DNA from: Brachionus koreanus
Taxonomy: Eukaryota > Rotifera > Eurotatoria > Ploima > Brachionidae
Length of the DNA: 25,873 bases
Assembly (NCBI GenBank): GCA_016987375.1
Contig: PJRA01000509.1
Location: 1,508,001 to 1,533,873, forward strand
Reading direction: 5' to 3'
Shown: one piece after another, positions 1 through 10,600 of the stretch
Layout: each line of letters begins with the position of its first letter
How positions within the stretch are numbered: position 1 is the first letter of the stretch
Made by a program: the position numbers and the translations under genes
The notes under the pieces: model-generated
Seen by the model: the letters and a program-made list of their open reading frames with translations, nothing else
Databases searched by the model: none
What the model was told of the DNA's origin: nothing

Positions 1-374
1 ACTCCTCCCAACCTCATATACAAATCTTTTAACATGACGAAGATTTTTTTCCAGTACAACCATTGTAAAAAAAAAAAGTATTTTATAAATATAGTTGTGA
101 ACAAGAATTCATTTTCAAATATCATATCGATTAATTTTTATTTAAATGTCTAATGACTGTTATACTGTTTTCTCATATGTACTGATCAGTTTTGTTAATT
201 GATCTTAATTTTTCAAAAATTTTAAAGATTAGTTAAATTTCCCATTTTTAAAGAATATTCTGAATTTTAAAAATATCAAAAACCATTAAAATCGGATTTA
301 AATCATTGAAAAATTAAAAGATATTGAATCGAACCTTTTAAAAAACATTTTAGCCCTAAGACGATCGGTGTTGG

Positions 375-680
375 ACAAAAAGCAAAAACATAATTTTAAA
401 AAATTATAAAAACTTTTTTTTTCTAACGGTCTAAAAATTGTTCTGCAAAATTTATCAATTGATCCAAGGTTTGTATCATCCAAATTTAGTCTGTGCAAGA
501 ACTGTGAAACTGTGCAAAACAGTAAATGCATTGGAAAATTATTAAAATTAAATATCATAGATTTTGCACAGACAAAATTTTGGTGATACAAACCTTGTAT
601 CAGTTGATGCAGTTTGCACAACAATTTTTGAACCCTTGGAAAAAAGTTATTTTAATTTTTGTTTTTTGTTCCAAAATTCA
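375..680. repeat. Imperfect inverted repeat (foldback), arms about 120 bp
   Basis: The sequence from about 375 to 499 is the reverse complement, at roughly 80 percent by eye, of about 562 to 680, with a spacer of some 60 bases. Landmarks are GTCTGTGCAAG at 488-498 facing TTGCACAGAC at 563-572, and TTTGTATCAT at 470-479 facing ATGATACAAACC-like sequence at 583-594. The arms give two similar short ORFs in opposite directions. Substitutions are not concentrated in third codon positions, so these look like by-products of the inverted repeat and not genes. It could be a foldback transposon or MITE; no target duplication was identified. Confidence 0.6.
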
Positions 681-1031
681 CAATTCCATCAGTGTTTTAT
701 TATGATATGGCTAATTTTAGTTGGATATTTGATTTTTTTCTTATCTATTACTAAATTTTTTTCCATTTTTACAAGCTTTAAAATGAGCATACTTCTTAAT
801 CCCCAAAATTATTAGATCAATAAAAAAATTTTATTTTTAAGTCGAAAATTTTTGAAATTTTTCTCTCAAGTAAACTTTAGATAAATCTAGTCTCTAAAGA
901 GATCAAACTAAAAGATTATTTGATTATCAAAATATGAAAAAAAAGTTCTTGAATTAATGAGTAAAAGCTTTTAAATTTTATTTTGATTTTTCATCCTGAT
1001 ACGAAAAGATTGAGTTTTTAAAAAAATTTAA

Positions 1032-1229
1032 AGTGAAGCTTACTATAAAATTGTACTGCTAGCCCTACGATTCTCAAATCTTTTAGACAAATATGTTACC
1101 TCAAGATCAGCACGCGAACAAATAAATGATGACCTACTCAGATCGGCAAAAATTCATCTCAGACCATCACGTGTATTCCAAACTTTATTTAAAATCTTTA
1201 CAAAATCAAAGAAAAACAAGAACTTCTAA
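1032..1229 (+). other. Open frame of 65 codons without a start, possible gene or transposon remnant
   Basis: Between an in-frame TAA at 1029-1031 and a TAA at 1227-1229 there is an uninterrupted frame that is clearly less AT-rich than its surroundings. It translates to a basic, soluble-looking peptide that includes SNLLDKYVTSRSAREQIND and, later, RSAKIHLRPSRVFQTLFK. There is no ATG at its beginning. An AAAG at 1030-1033 could be a splice acceptor. I do not recognise the family. A remnant of a retroelement or an isolated exon are both possible, as is chance. Confidence 0.25.
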
Positions 1230-1698
1230 AAATTTTCTAAATCTAAATCAAAAGTATTTAATTTATATATTTATTTCTTTTGGTATTAAATTTTGAAAGA
1301 ACAAAAAAATTATGATTTGTTCCACAAGCAGTCCGTTGTAGCTCTTATTTTTTTTGCTTTTATTTTCGTTTTCACTATTATTTAAAAAAAAAAGTCATGT
1401 TTTATTTTCTTGCGACCAAAAGGAAGGACTAAGATCCATTCCAAACTGCCAGGGTTTAAACCCAAACTATATTTTTAAATAAAATTTTTTAGAAAATTCA
1501 ATTTTGACTATTCAATCTTGATTTTTTTCATCTATAAAAAAGCAAAATGCGAAGTTGATTTATTTTGTATCTAAAAATAAACTTGACAAAATTTCTGAAT
1601 TTTCAACTTTTTTCTATTTTGAAATATTGAAATTTAATTTTTACCTAAAATTCAATTCTTCAAGATTTATGACTTAAAATTGTTTGGATTTTTTCGAT

Positions 1699-2691
1699 AT
1701 GTTCAGGCCTTCTTTAGTAATTTTGATTGCACTTATAATTGGTTCGTACTACTATGACGATAAATCAAACGTGCAATTGCAAAATGAATTCTCTCAAATT
1801 CTACTTAATTGGTTTAGACAGGGAACATTTTTTAATTACAAAAATGTGCACAAGATTTTCTATATAAGTGAAGAGCTTGACTCTGATGAACAATTGCCAT
1901 CAATTGTTCTCCTACATGGCTTTCCAACAAGTTCATATGACTATCAAAGATTATGGACCTTGATTCGTCAAGAAAACAAATTCAAATCAATTATTGCATT
2001 TGACTATCTTGGATACGGTTTTAGTGACAAACCAATCGATTATGAATACTCAATATTTGACATGGCAGACATGGTTGACAAGCTATTGCTGCATTTAAAC
2101 ATAACTTCAGTATACGTGATAGCTCATGATGTCGGAGATACAGTTGCTCAAGAACTACTTCGACGAGATAATTTGAGCGGCCAAAATCATTTTAAAATAG
2201 AAAAACTAATTCTAATGAATGGAGGCTTATTTACTGATATTTATCAGCCCATTATTACTCAAGAAATACTCAGAACCAGATATTTAAAAAATGTTGTTTC
2301 TAAATATTTTTTCAAGTTTACGATCTTTAAATATTCATTTAGGAAAGTATTTGGAAGTTTGACTCATTTAAGCGATGAGAATTTGCTCGATTTTTTCAAT
2401 TGTATAAAATATAATTCTGGTAATTTGGTAATACCTATGACCATTGGTTATATGCATGAACGGTTGCAGTACGGAGAAGCGTGGATAGATGCCCTTAATG
2501 AAACAATGGTACCAACTTTGTTTATTTACGGACCAGCTGATCCAATCAATCCGAGAAATAAATTTCCTCAAAAAATTCTTACTCAACTACCTAATGTACG
2601 ACTGAATGTTTTATCTGAAATGGTTGGACATTATCCTCAATATGAAGACACATTTACCGTATGGCAACTTATAAAAAAATTTTTAAATTAA
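1699..2691 (+). CDS. MEST: MEST-like alpha/beta hydrolase, intronless
   Basis: 330 residues from the ATG at 1699; an in-frame TAA at 1675-1677 leaves only that ATG as a sensible start. Residues 5-18 are a hydrophobic N-terminal segment, as in mammalian MEST (about 335 residues, membrane-associated). The alpha/beta hydrolase fold is clear: oxyanion-region HGFP at 73-76, LDFLGFGFSD-like FDYLGYGFSD at 101-110, and the nucleophile elbow HDVGD at 143-147. Asp144 is the expected nucleophile, as in epoxide hydrolases and haloalkane dehalogenases. The acid in GPADP is Asp281 and the histidine in GHYPQ is His311, so the triad is complete. NGG at 174-176 and the long cap domain also match MEST. The physiological substrate of MEST is not established. 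AATAAA occurs at 2692-2697, directly after the stop. The family assignment is strong; true orthology to vertebrate MEST is inference. Confidence 0.82.
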   Translation: MFRPSLVILIALIIGSYYYDDKSNVQLQNEFSQILLNWFRQGTFFNYKNVHKIFYISEELDSDEQLPSIVLLHGFPTSSYDYQRLWTLIRQENKFKSIIAFDYLGYGFSDKPIDYEYSIFDMADMVDKLLLHLNITSVYVIAHDVGDTVAQELLRRDNLSGQNHFKIEKLILMNGGLFTDIYQPIITQEILRTRYLKNVVSKYFFKFTIFKYSFRKVFGSLTHLSDENLLDFFNCIKYNSGNLVIPMTIGYMHERLQYGEAWIDALNETMVPTLFIYGPADPINPRNKFPQKILTQLPNVRLNVLSEMVGHYPQYEDTFTVWQLIKKFLN

Positions 2692-2803
2692 AATAAATTT
2701 ATTCTATTCAATTCAAATATTTTTTTGTTTGATTTTTATTAACTAAAAGCTTTTAAAACTTAATATGTCAATAATTAGTATTTTTTTATCTATTTGAAAT
2801 TTA

Positions 2804-3410
2804 TGATATTGAGTTATAATTTTTTGTTTTTTTATTGATTGAGTCCTTTTGATTTAGAATCTATTTAATTCTAAAACTTTAAATCAAATTATATGCTAAA
2901 ATAAACATAATTGAATGTTCTTCAAAATTACATGTCTAAATCCCTGTTTATTTAATTCAAAAAAAATTAAAAGATGATCAGAAACAGCATTAACATGTTT
3001 AATACAGCTAGTGGAAATTGAAATTGTGCTTAAATTTAGAAGAGTGAAAGATTATTGAAAAATTTAACTTAAACAAAAATATTCTTCACTGGTCTTTAAG
3101 ATAATACTAGACCTCATACAGCTAGAAAAATAATATCAAAAAAAAAGATCTAAAAGGGTCGAATTCTTCATTTTGCTTAGTGCATTTTGCTCAGATCTTT
3201 CTCCTTATGATTAACATCTTTTTCGCTCCATGGCTTATTTTCTTAGATGATGTGATCAAGGCCAAGTTGAAGTAAGGTGTCGTGAGTTTTTTGGTTCCAA
3301 AAATCGTGAACGATTCAAAAGAAGAATTAATTAAAGTCAAAAAATTAAAAGGATTTAAGAATTCTTAAATCTTAAATTATTTCATTCAATTTTTTTTATT
3401 ATAACTCAAA
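2804..3410 (+). mobile_element. Internally deleted mariner (Tc1/mariner) relic, copy A
   Basis: A decayed element of about 607 bp flanked by TA on both sides (2802-2803 and 3411-3412). The left end carries TTGAGTTATAAT (2809-2820) and the right end its exact reverse complement (3398-3409). Inside, 2925-3030 resembles the N-terminal helix-turn-helix region of a mariner transposase. The stretch from about 3075 reads DNTRPHTARK, followed after frameshifts by a DYHLFRSM-like segment near 3210-3235; these match the mariner catalytic core motifs (QDNARPH and DYHLF). The middle of the transposase is missing and stop codons interrupt the rest, so it cannot be active. The same 5' sequence recurs at 18554 and 5948. 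Confidence 0.8.
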
Positions 3411-3835
3411 TAAGATTTAAAAAAGAGATTGTTTTTTGCTTCAGAATTTTGTTTAGTTTTAGAAAACCATAGGGGGTAAAAATTATTAGATTTATGCCTA
3501 TGATATTATTAGATATTGGCTTTGAAAGCATCTATCTTTCTAAATTTGACTCAAAAATATTGGGTCAAAATTTAAAAAATTTAAATTTGGTTTAATTAAG
3601 AAAATGTCATTCAAATTTAGATGCATAATAAATTCTTATTTAAATAGATATTAAAATTTTATTTAAAATAATGAAAAAAAAATTTTAAATAATCGCAAGT
3701 TTCTTCTAGGTTCGTATTCTAGGTACACATAATTTTTTTATTTAAACGTGTATAGCAAAAATCCAAAGTTCTATCTTAACAAGGTCTAAAATTTGCTAAA
3801 TCATTCAAAAACGCGATCTCGACAATTCTTTGCAC

Positions 3836-3900
3836 TGGGTGTGTGCCTCCATCTTTCTGTTTAACGCTTGGCATTTATAAAACACATACGAACACACCCA
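3836..3900 (+). promoter_or_regulatory. Candidate aldolase promoter: TATA box between inverted CACCC elements
   Basis: TATAAA at 3876-3881 lies 122 bases before the aldolase ATG. It is bracketed by TGGGTGTGT (3836-3844) and its exact reverse complement ACACACCCA (3892-3900). The block is noticeably less AT-rich than its surroundings. CACCC/GGGTG elements are common binding sites for KLF/Sp-type zinc-finger factors in animal promoters. Assignment as promoter is inference from position and composition. Confidence 0.4.
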
Positions 3901-4002
3901 TTTAAATTCATATAAAACTATCTTAAATTTTCTATATTTTTAATTTAAATGTTTTTAAAAATAAAATAAAAAAAATTTAGAATTTGATTTATCAACTCTA
4001 TA

Positions 4003-5094
4003 ATGTCATCAAATCCATTATACTTAACTTCAACTCAAGCTCAAGAGTTGGCAGACATTGCAAATCGAATGGTTGCCAAGGGAAAAGGTCTTTTGGCTGC
4101 TGATGAAAGCACGGGAACAATCGGCAAACGATTCAGTGCAATCAGTTTAGAAAATAATGAAGAAAATCGTCGTCAATACCGTCAACTTTTGTTTACAACA
4201 GACAGCGAAATTTCAAACTACATATCAGGTGTGATTTTGTTCGAAGAAACTTTGTACCAAAAAACCGATGACGGTACTCCATTTGTAACACTGTTGAAGA
4301 ATAAAGGTATCATTCCTGGTATCAAAGTAGACAAAGGAACTGTAAATTTGGCTGGAACAAATAAGGAAACTACAACACAAGGTTTGGATGGCTTGGCTGA
4401 AAGATGCAAGAAATACAAAGCCGATGGAGCAGATTTTGCAAAATGGCGATGTACCTTAAAAATTGGCGAACATGAACCGTCCAATTTAGCCTTAATTGAA
4501 AATGCCAATGTGTTAGCTCGCTATGCATCCATTTGTCAACAAAATGGTCTTGTTCCAATAGTTGAGCCAGAAATTTTACCTGATGGAGACCATGATTTAG
4601 AACGATGCCAATATGTTACTGAAAAAGTTCTCGCTGCTGTATATAAAGCTTTGAGTGATCATCATGTTTATTTAGAAGGAACCCTTTTGAAACCTAATAT
4701 GGTTACAGCCGGCCAGTCTTGTACAAAAAAATATACTCATGAACAAAATGCTCTAGCCACTGTTACCGCATTGAGAAGGAGTGTACCAGCCGCTGTTCCT
4801 GGAATCGTTTTTTTGTCAGGTGGTCAATCGGAAGAAGACGCTTCACTAAATCTAAATGCCATTAATCAAGTTAAATTACTCAGACCATGGGCTCTTTCAT
4901 TTAGTTATGGCCGTGCATTGCAGCAATCTGTAATAAAAGCATGGCAAGGAAAGTCAGAGAATGTAAAAGCAAGTCAAAGTGAACTTCTTAAGCGAGCTAA
5001 GGCCAACAGCCTTGGTACACTAGGTCAGTACAGAGGAGGTGAGAAAGGAGCTGCAGGAAGTGAATCGTTATTTGTTGCTAATCATACTTATTAA
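4003..5094 (+). CDS. ALDO: Fructose-bisphosphate aldolase, class I
   Basis: 363 residues, intronless, almost exactly the length of animal aldolases (364 in human ALDOA). The enzyme cleaves fructose-1,6-bisphosphate to dihydroxyacetone phosphate and glyceraldehyde-3-phosphate in cytosolic glycolysis. Catalytic residues are all visible (counting Met as 1): Asp34 in LLAADEST, Lys108 in GIKVDKG, Lys147 in FAKWRC, Glu188 and Glu190 in VEPEI, the Schiff-base Lys230 in [10 protein letters not shown], and Arg304 in SYGRALQ. The C-terminal tyrosine (Tyr363), needed for full activity toward the bisphosphate, is present. AATAAA at 5189-5194 is a likely polyadenylation signal. The isozyme type (A, B or C) cannot be assigned outside vertebrates. 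A fragment of this gene recurs at 7555-7665. Confidence 0.97.
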   Translation: MSSNPLYLTSTQAQELADIANRMVAKGKGLLAADESTGTIGKRFSAISLENNEENRRQYRQLLFTTDSEISNYISGVILFEETLYQKTDDGTPFVTLLKNKGIIPGIKVDKGTVNLAGTNKETTTQGLDGLAERCKKYKADGADFAKWRCTLKIGEHEPSNLALIENANVLARYASICQQNGLVPIVEPEILPDGDHDLERCQYVTEKVLAAVYKALSDHHVYLEGTLLKPNMVTAGQSCTKKYTHEQNALATVTALRRSVPAAVPGIVFLSGGQSEEDASLNLNAINQVKLLRPWALSFSYGRALQQSVIKAWQGKSENVKASQSELLKRAKANSLGTLGQYRGGEKGAAGSESLFVANHTY

Positions 5095-5284
5095 AATTTC
5101 ACTTAGTTTTTAATTGTAAGAAAGTTATTAAGCTTTTTTTTTATTTCTAGTTTAAATAATGGTTTTAGCAAAAAATCAGTAAATTTAAAATAAAATTATT
5201 TTGAAATATTGTGTTTAAATTTTTTTTTAAAATAAAAATTAAAAACAATGGTAATCGTAATAGTTAAATTCAATGAATTTTTTA

Positions 5285-5794
5285 GTAATTGGTAGTGATG
5301 TTGGTTAACCAACTCTTGGTCAAAATCCTTTACTCGCTTAAGGAAGAACACTTATAAAGATTTTACAATCATTTTTATTTTGAATTGAATGAATTCAAGA
5401 TTAAAAACAATCAGAATATTCATTTTTTCGTTTAATTAAGGCTTTAAAAATTTTCTTAATGTAAAAAATTTTATGTGGTTGTGTATATTTTAAATTTAAA
5501 TATTAAAATTTTTGAAAAAAAAATAGGATCTATGATATATGGTTAGGATCAAAATCAATTAAAATCTTTATCAAAGATTAATGAAAGAATTAATTTTATT
5601 TTGTTCAAAAATTAAAGCCTTAAAATTCTATTTTAATTCTATATTAAAATTTTGATCTCAAAATTTAAAAAATTTCAAAATTTGTTTAGATAATTAAATT
5701 TAGGTCAAAATTTGGTCGACCAAAATAGTCGACTTTGGTTAACCAAAATTGGCTAGCCAGCTAACCAAACTTAACCAACATCACTAGTAATTGG
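5285..5794. mobile_element. hAT-like MITE with perfect TIRs and 8-bp target site duplication
   Basis: The element spans 5293-5786 (494 bp). It begins TAGTGATGTTGGTTAA (5293-5308) and ends with the exact reverse complement (5771-5786). It is flanked on both sides by the same 8 bases, GTAATTGG (5285-5292 and 5787-5794). An 8-bp duplication and a TAGTGATG-type terminus are typical of the hAT superfamily. There is no transposase. The right subterminal region (5700-5770) is packed with palindromes (GGTCGACC, GTCGAC, GGTTAACC, TGGCTAGCCA) and GGTTAACC recurs near the left end, consistent with transposase-binding subterminal repeats. The clean TIRs and duplication suggest a fairly recent insertion. 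Confidence 0.85.
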
Positions 5795-5947
5795 CACTTT
5801 TTTAAAGAAGAAAAACACTGTAAAATAATTAACTTAAAAAAAAATCTAAAATCCAAATATTCAACTAGCAAAATGAAAATACATACATCATCTAAAGTAT
5901 CTTTTTCTTCGGTATTTTTAAAGACTTGTTTAAAATTCGAAATTTTA

Positions 5948-6075
5948 TGTTGAGTCATAAGATTTTACATTTTTTAAAAGATTAAATATTTTTGATATTA
6001 GCATCTTTGTAGTTATAAAACATTAAATCAAATTAAATTTTGAAATAAACAGAATTGATTGCTCTTCGAGTTATT
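5948..6075 (+). mobile_element. Solo 5' end of the same mariner family, copy D
   Basis: From TTGAGTCATAAGATTTTAC near 5951 to about 6075, this segment aligns by eye with the first 120-130 bases of copies A and C. Shared features are the terminal TTGAGTCATAA, TTTTTTAAAAG about 20 bases in, and ATTGATTGCTCTTC near 6056 matching ATTGAATGTTCTTC in copy A. No transposase remnant or matching right end follows. It is most likely a truncated or internally deleted copy. Confidence 0.6.
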
Positions 6076-7202
6076 TTAAAAAATAAAAAATATAAAACAT
6101 TAAATTCTTATAATTCTCTAATCTATTTATTAATTTACTTAATTTTTTAAATTTCTAAAATCTTTTTATAATTTATAACTTTATACTTTAATTCTAAATT
6201 TCCAGTGATTTATTAATAAATTTAGGTTAATTCTCTCAAAAACTTATATCATCTTTTATCTAACTCTTTTTTTGTAGAAATCTCAAAAATTTTAATTTTT
6301 ACTTAGATTTTCAATCAATTTTTAAACTAAGGCGAACGGTTTTGGGAAAAAAACCAGGGGTGTTCACCCTGTATTATTTATTAAAAAAAATAAAAAAGAA
6401 TGCTCTTTATGTCTAATTCTAAAAAATTCAATATATATGAAAACTTTAAAATTTTAATACTTAATCGTCATAGTTTTTGTTTCTCTTTGCAGTAAAGTTT
6501 TTGAAAATTTAAAATATTCGACACTTTTTACTTTCGATTTACATGATAAATAGATTTTTAAAATTTCTCTATAACTTAAATTACTTTCGTAAGGAAACAA
6601 ACTTCGCCAAAATCTTCTTATTAGTTTGATTTTTATCAAAATTATTAAACATTTGAAAATTTCAAAAAATTATTCTATAAAGAAACATTAACTAAAATTA
6701 TAAAACATCTTGACTAAAGAATAAAATAATATATAAAAATATATTTCATCTAAATTTTCACAATTAAAAGTTATTATGAATTTTTTTTTTAAATCACCCT
6801 TTTTTTACTTAATTTTATAACCTTAAAAACAAAACTAAAAGTGTTCCCAGTGAAATATTCAAAATCTTGTCTAGTTTTCAAAAAATTAGGTTTGTTGTGG
6901 TAAACTGAGGAGGAAATACAAAAAAAACTGAAAAATAGTCAAAAAATTTTACCATTTTTTGACTAAGGTCTTGGTAAAATTAAGGCATTATAAAATAAGC
7001 CTTTATTTTGTAAAAGAGATTATCAGAATTAATACAATAATATTAGAATATACATATTTGAACACGAGTTATTACGGCTTAAAGGCAAAATATTATTTTT
7101 TTTTAAATCTTTGAAGGGCAAAAAATTTTAAATATTTTATTATTATTTAAAAAACCTGTTTTACTAGTTTTTTAAGTATGCAGATTAATATTTAAAAGTA
7201 GG
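6076..7202. other. AT-rich non-coding stretch
   Basis: I see no gene here. The one distinctive site is a near-palindrome at 6355-6371 (CAGGGGTGTTCACCCTG), which resembles a hAT-type terminus but has no partner end nearby. The 61-codon minus-strand open frame at 6454-6639 is lysine- and isoleucine-rich sequence typical of random frames in AT-rich DNA. Confidence 0.4.
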
Positions 7203-7551
7203 TTTTTTGAAATTCAGATAGTGCAGTAGTTTTGCTACGCACAAACCTTACTGAATATCACTAAACCCTTAAAGTAAGAAAGGTACAAGATTGGTTTAAA
7301 AAATTTGAAAGTCTTGAATAAAAAAGAAGAAAAAGTAAGATAGACCATTCATTTCTTCTAAATGAGAATGATTCCCTACGTAAGGCTGTTGAGGTTAACC
7401 CCAAATTTAGTACTCGCCAACAGCAAAAATAGAAAAACTGGAAGGGTCGAACTCCATTTTTTTAGATGACTTGATCAAGGCCAATTTGAATAAGATGGCG
7501 TGAGAATTTAGGTTCCAAAGGTTGTGAATCGTTGAAGAGAGAAACACACCT
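7203..7551 (+). mobile_element. Mariner relic with helix-turn-helix region, copy B
   Basis: Reading plus-strand frames with a few shifts gives KVRKVQDWFKKF at about 7272-7307, followed by NDSLRKAVEVNPKFSTRQQ at about 7367-7425. These match the DNA-binding domain of mariner transposases (a VQ.WF.KF helix, then a VE.NP..STRQ segment). The catalytic core is deleted. At about 7440-7551 the sequence resumes with a block homologous to the 3' part of copies A and C (GATCAAGGCCAA, then GGTTCCAAA). In-frame stops and deletions show it is dead. It directly abuts the aldolase fragment that begins at 7555. Confidence 0.75.
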
Positions 7552-7554
7552 AAT

Positions 7555-7665
7555 GCTATTTATCTATTGATTTATCAACAAAATGGTCTTGTTCCACTAG
7601 TTGAGCCAGAAATTTTACCTGATAAAGACCAATATTTGAAACAATATTTTTAATAAAGTCAATTG
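7555..7665 (+). pseudogene. Fragment of the aldolase gene
   Basis: About 100 bases closely match the aldolase gene at about 4516-4620. The conserved core at 7573-7623 encodes [17 protein letters not shown] against [17 protein letters not shown] in the intact gene, which includes the catalytic glutamates of the VEPEI motif. The copy runs into a stop at 7651-7653, and upstream a stop precedes the homology. No other part of aldolase is visible nearby, so this is a local fragment and not a whole retrocopy. The near-identical core suggests it is much younger than the mariner relic beside it, or arose by gene conversion. Confidence 0.85.
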
Positions 7666-10600
7666 AGCGACAAAATTCTCAATAAAAAACTAAAATATTT
7701 TTACTATCCACATTTTTTTACATATTTTGATTTATATATTGATAAAGGATCACCCAAAGGACTACTGTCGACTTACGTCCGGTCTCTACATCAGTCATCT
7801 TTACTATTTTACCTTTCAGCTGCTTTAGTATAAAAAATAATTCATTTTAATGGTTTTGTGAAATTTAATACAAATTAAAAAAATAGAACTGACAATGTTG
7901 CTGCATGTTGCATTTACAGAACTTAATTTAAAAAGAATTTGATGGAAACAAGTTTGCTTTAAGATTTTTAAACTTTAATATTTAAATAAATTATTTTTTT
8001 TAATCTCGAGAGATTTTTGCTAAATTCAATAGACCAAATAAATAAAATATTAAAATGATTTAGAAACTATTTAAAAAAATAAGATGAATAAATCAAATTT
8101 TAAAAATATAAAATTTAATCTAAATTTATAAAAAGATGCTTCTTCTTAATAATGTTTAATAATAGATAAATTTTTGAGAATATATGAACATAACTTTACA
8201 GTCCAAAAGTGATGTTTGATAAAATTTAGTGATTTGATTGAAATGATTGTCATAAATCAAACATTAAAATAGAGATTTAGAGATGTTGGAATGTGAATTA
8301 AAAGCTAAATTTAAAATTTAAAAAAAATCATAAATTTATTAACTAAACGAATGTACATAGAATGAAACAAACTATTAGACTTTGCTCTCTAAAGAAATTA
8401 AAGCAGTGATTTTTCTGAGTTTTAAAGCAGTTCAGAATAACTTATTTAGAGTAAAAAAAATTAAGTTGATATAAGCTTGCAGTAAATTTCTATCATGAAA
8501 TGGTTAAATATTTTTTAGTCCTTTTTAATAAAACTTATCCTTTAACTGATGAAAATGATAATCACTCAAAAACCAAGTGAGCTAGATGAAATGACACAAT
8601 TTTGGAAGGTATCAAAAAGTTTAATCAAGTTTCATATTTTTTATTTTAATGTTAATTTAGAAATTTGTTTTTTTTTTTAAAACAAACTGCTCGTTAATAA
8701 TAAAGAATATTTTGAATTAATTTGAGAAATAAAATAAAAATATTGTCAAGCTAATTTTATTTCAAGTAATAAAAGAAATAGCTTAGGTAGATTAATGATT
8801 TTTTAAAAAAGAAGAGAAAAAAATCTCAATGCTGAATGAAAAAAACAAGAGTGGCCATAGTTATATTCAAAATTCTTTGTTTGATTAAATTTTATAATTT
8901 TTTTTCTGAGCAATAAAAACGATGAATATTTTTTTGTAACAAAAATTTTTCCATTAAAATTCTAAGATTGTAATTATTTTTCAAATTAAAAAAATCGTTT
9001 TTTGGCTTGTTTTGTATTTACAATTTTTTTTATCATTTAAATTTAAACTAATTTCATTTGCTTTTAAATTTTGCTTGTCTTGAGGTATCAAAAGATCCAA
9101 TAAATTTTTATTGATATTGAGATTGAAATTTATAACAATAATATTAAATCAAAGAAATAAAAGGCAATATGATACTGAATTGTTTCGCATTAGCTTGCTT
9201 TTTGCTTTTCACCCAGCCTAAATGATTAATCGAGTTTTTCTTAATATTTTACAAATAAAACTAGGTAAATTCGTGGCTATTTCCTATCGGAGATTTAAAT
9301 AGAAACAGATTCAATTACTCTTTACTTATTCTATAGAAAAATTTAAGCTTTATCAAATTTAAAAATTAATAATTTAGTTTTTTGCTAAAAAACACAATTT
9401 ACATAATTTAAAATTTAATAGTAATTTTTCAAAATATCTTCACCTATTTTCAATTTGTGGAAGCAATTTTTCGCTTAATCATTTACAATTATTAGAACTC
9501 AATCATGTATCATCTAAATTTATGTTTCATCTAAATTCAAAGTTTAAAAAAAATAAGAAATAATTAAAACCTGGAAGAAAATAAAACGCGAATTTTTCAC
9601 CATTGATTGATTAGTTTAGTTGGGATTTTTATCTGACTAAAATCACATACTGATACTTTTACTTTCAATATAAATTCTCAAAATAAGAACCATAAAATAT
9701 TTATTAGCTTTTATTTTTTTCAAAGTAAGTTCTAGCATTCTCAAATTTTTGTTCAAATAAATTATTCATTTAGCATAGAACTTGGGCTTTTATATCTTAA
9801 AAATAATTAGTCTCACTCTCATTGTTTGTCGTATCTTTTCAAACACAATCAATACACCCTGATTAGTAAATAGTGTATTTTCTTGCAAATTACTGTTGTT
9901 AAAATTGAGTCTTTATTCGATAATTTAGGCTCATGAAAATTTTTCCTTTAAATAAAACCTATTAGTGGACAGCTATTTCCACATCGAGGGTACACTCGGC
10001 CCCCAAAAGTTCTTATGCTTAGGTCTAAACAAAATTTTTTTTTAATTTATTTTGAACAAAATTAGACTGAAAATTAAAATTTTAAATTGCTAGAAAAAGA
10101 CACTATGTTGGAAGCACGTTAAGTTAATTAGATTTTAATTTTTTTCTTAAATTCTAAAATTTATAGGGTATTTAGAATTTAACAAAAAAATGTTTGTGTA
10201 CTTGTGTCTTTAAAGGTGTCTATGGCAAACATAAGAAAAAAAAAGAATTACAGAATTAGAATTTATTAAATTATAGCATTTCAATATTAGTAAATTTTGA
10301 GGTAGAACAATCCGATTTTAGACAAAAAAATTTTATTTTTTATTTAGTTAAATAAAAGTGTCCAAATAAATTCTTTAATTTTCAATTTCTTAGAAACATT
10401 AAAGGAGAAACCCGTTTAGTACGGCTTTTTTAATTATGAACCCAATAAATAAAATTTTTCATTAAAAATCTATAAATTGACTTAACAAGTAACTAAATGA
10501 AATGAAAAAAAAAAGTGCCGTATATTCATTACTTATTTGTTTGTTGCAAAATGTTAATTACTAAAATAGAGTGTTTAATTTTTGTTAAATTGGCATTTAA

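Larger units (their letters stand above)
1..1698. other. AT-rich non-coding flank upstream of the MEST-like gene
   Basis: No complete gene is visible here. It contains a foldback at 375-680 and a short open frame at 1032-1229, both listed separately. A TATAAA lies at 1533-1538, about 160 bases before the hydrolase start, and could be its promoter. An ATG near 1547 in that leader opens only a four-codon frame (M-R-S-stop), so it would act as a tiny upstream ORF if the leader is transcribed. The rest is A/T-rich sequence without coding signal. Confidence 0.5.

Noticed and set aside
298..815. Pair of opposite ORFs with similar peptides (108 and 83 codons)
   Set aside because: The similarity follows from the inverted repeat; substitutions are not synonymous-biased and one frame has no ATG-supported gene structure.
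1684..1698. Upstream TTG as start of the MEST-like protein
   Set aside because: Nuclear animal genes start at ATG; the first in-frame ATG after the TAA at 1675 is at 1699.
3150..3330. Possible tRNA or small RNA suggested by GGGTCGAATTC
   Set aside because: It resembles a T-loop only superficially; no cloverleaf arms fit, and the segment aligns with mariner copies B and C.
4218..4558. Minus-strand frames across the aldolase gene
   Set aside because: Antisense to a certain coding exon; no family resemblance.
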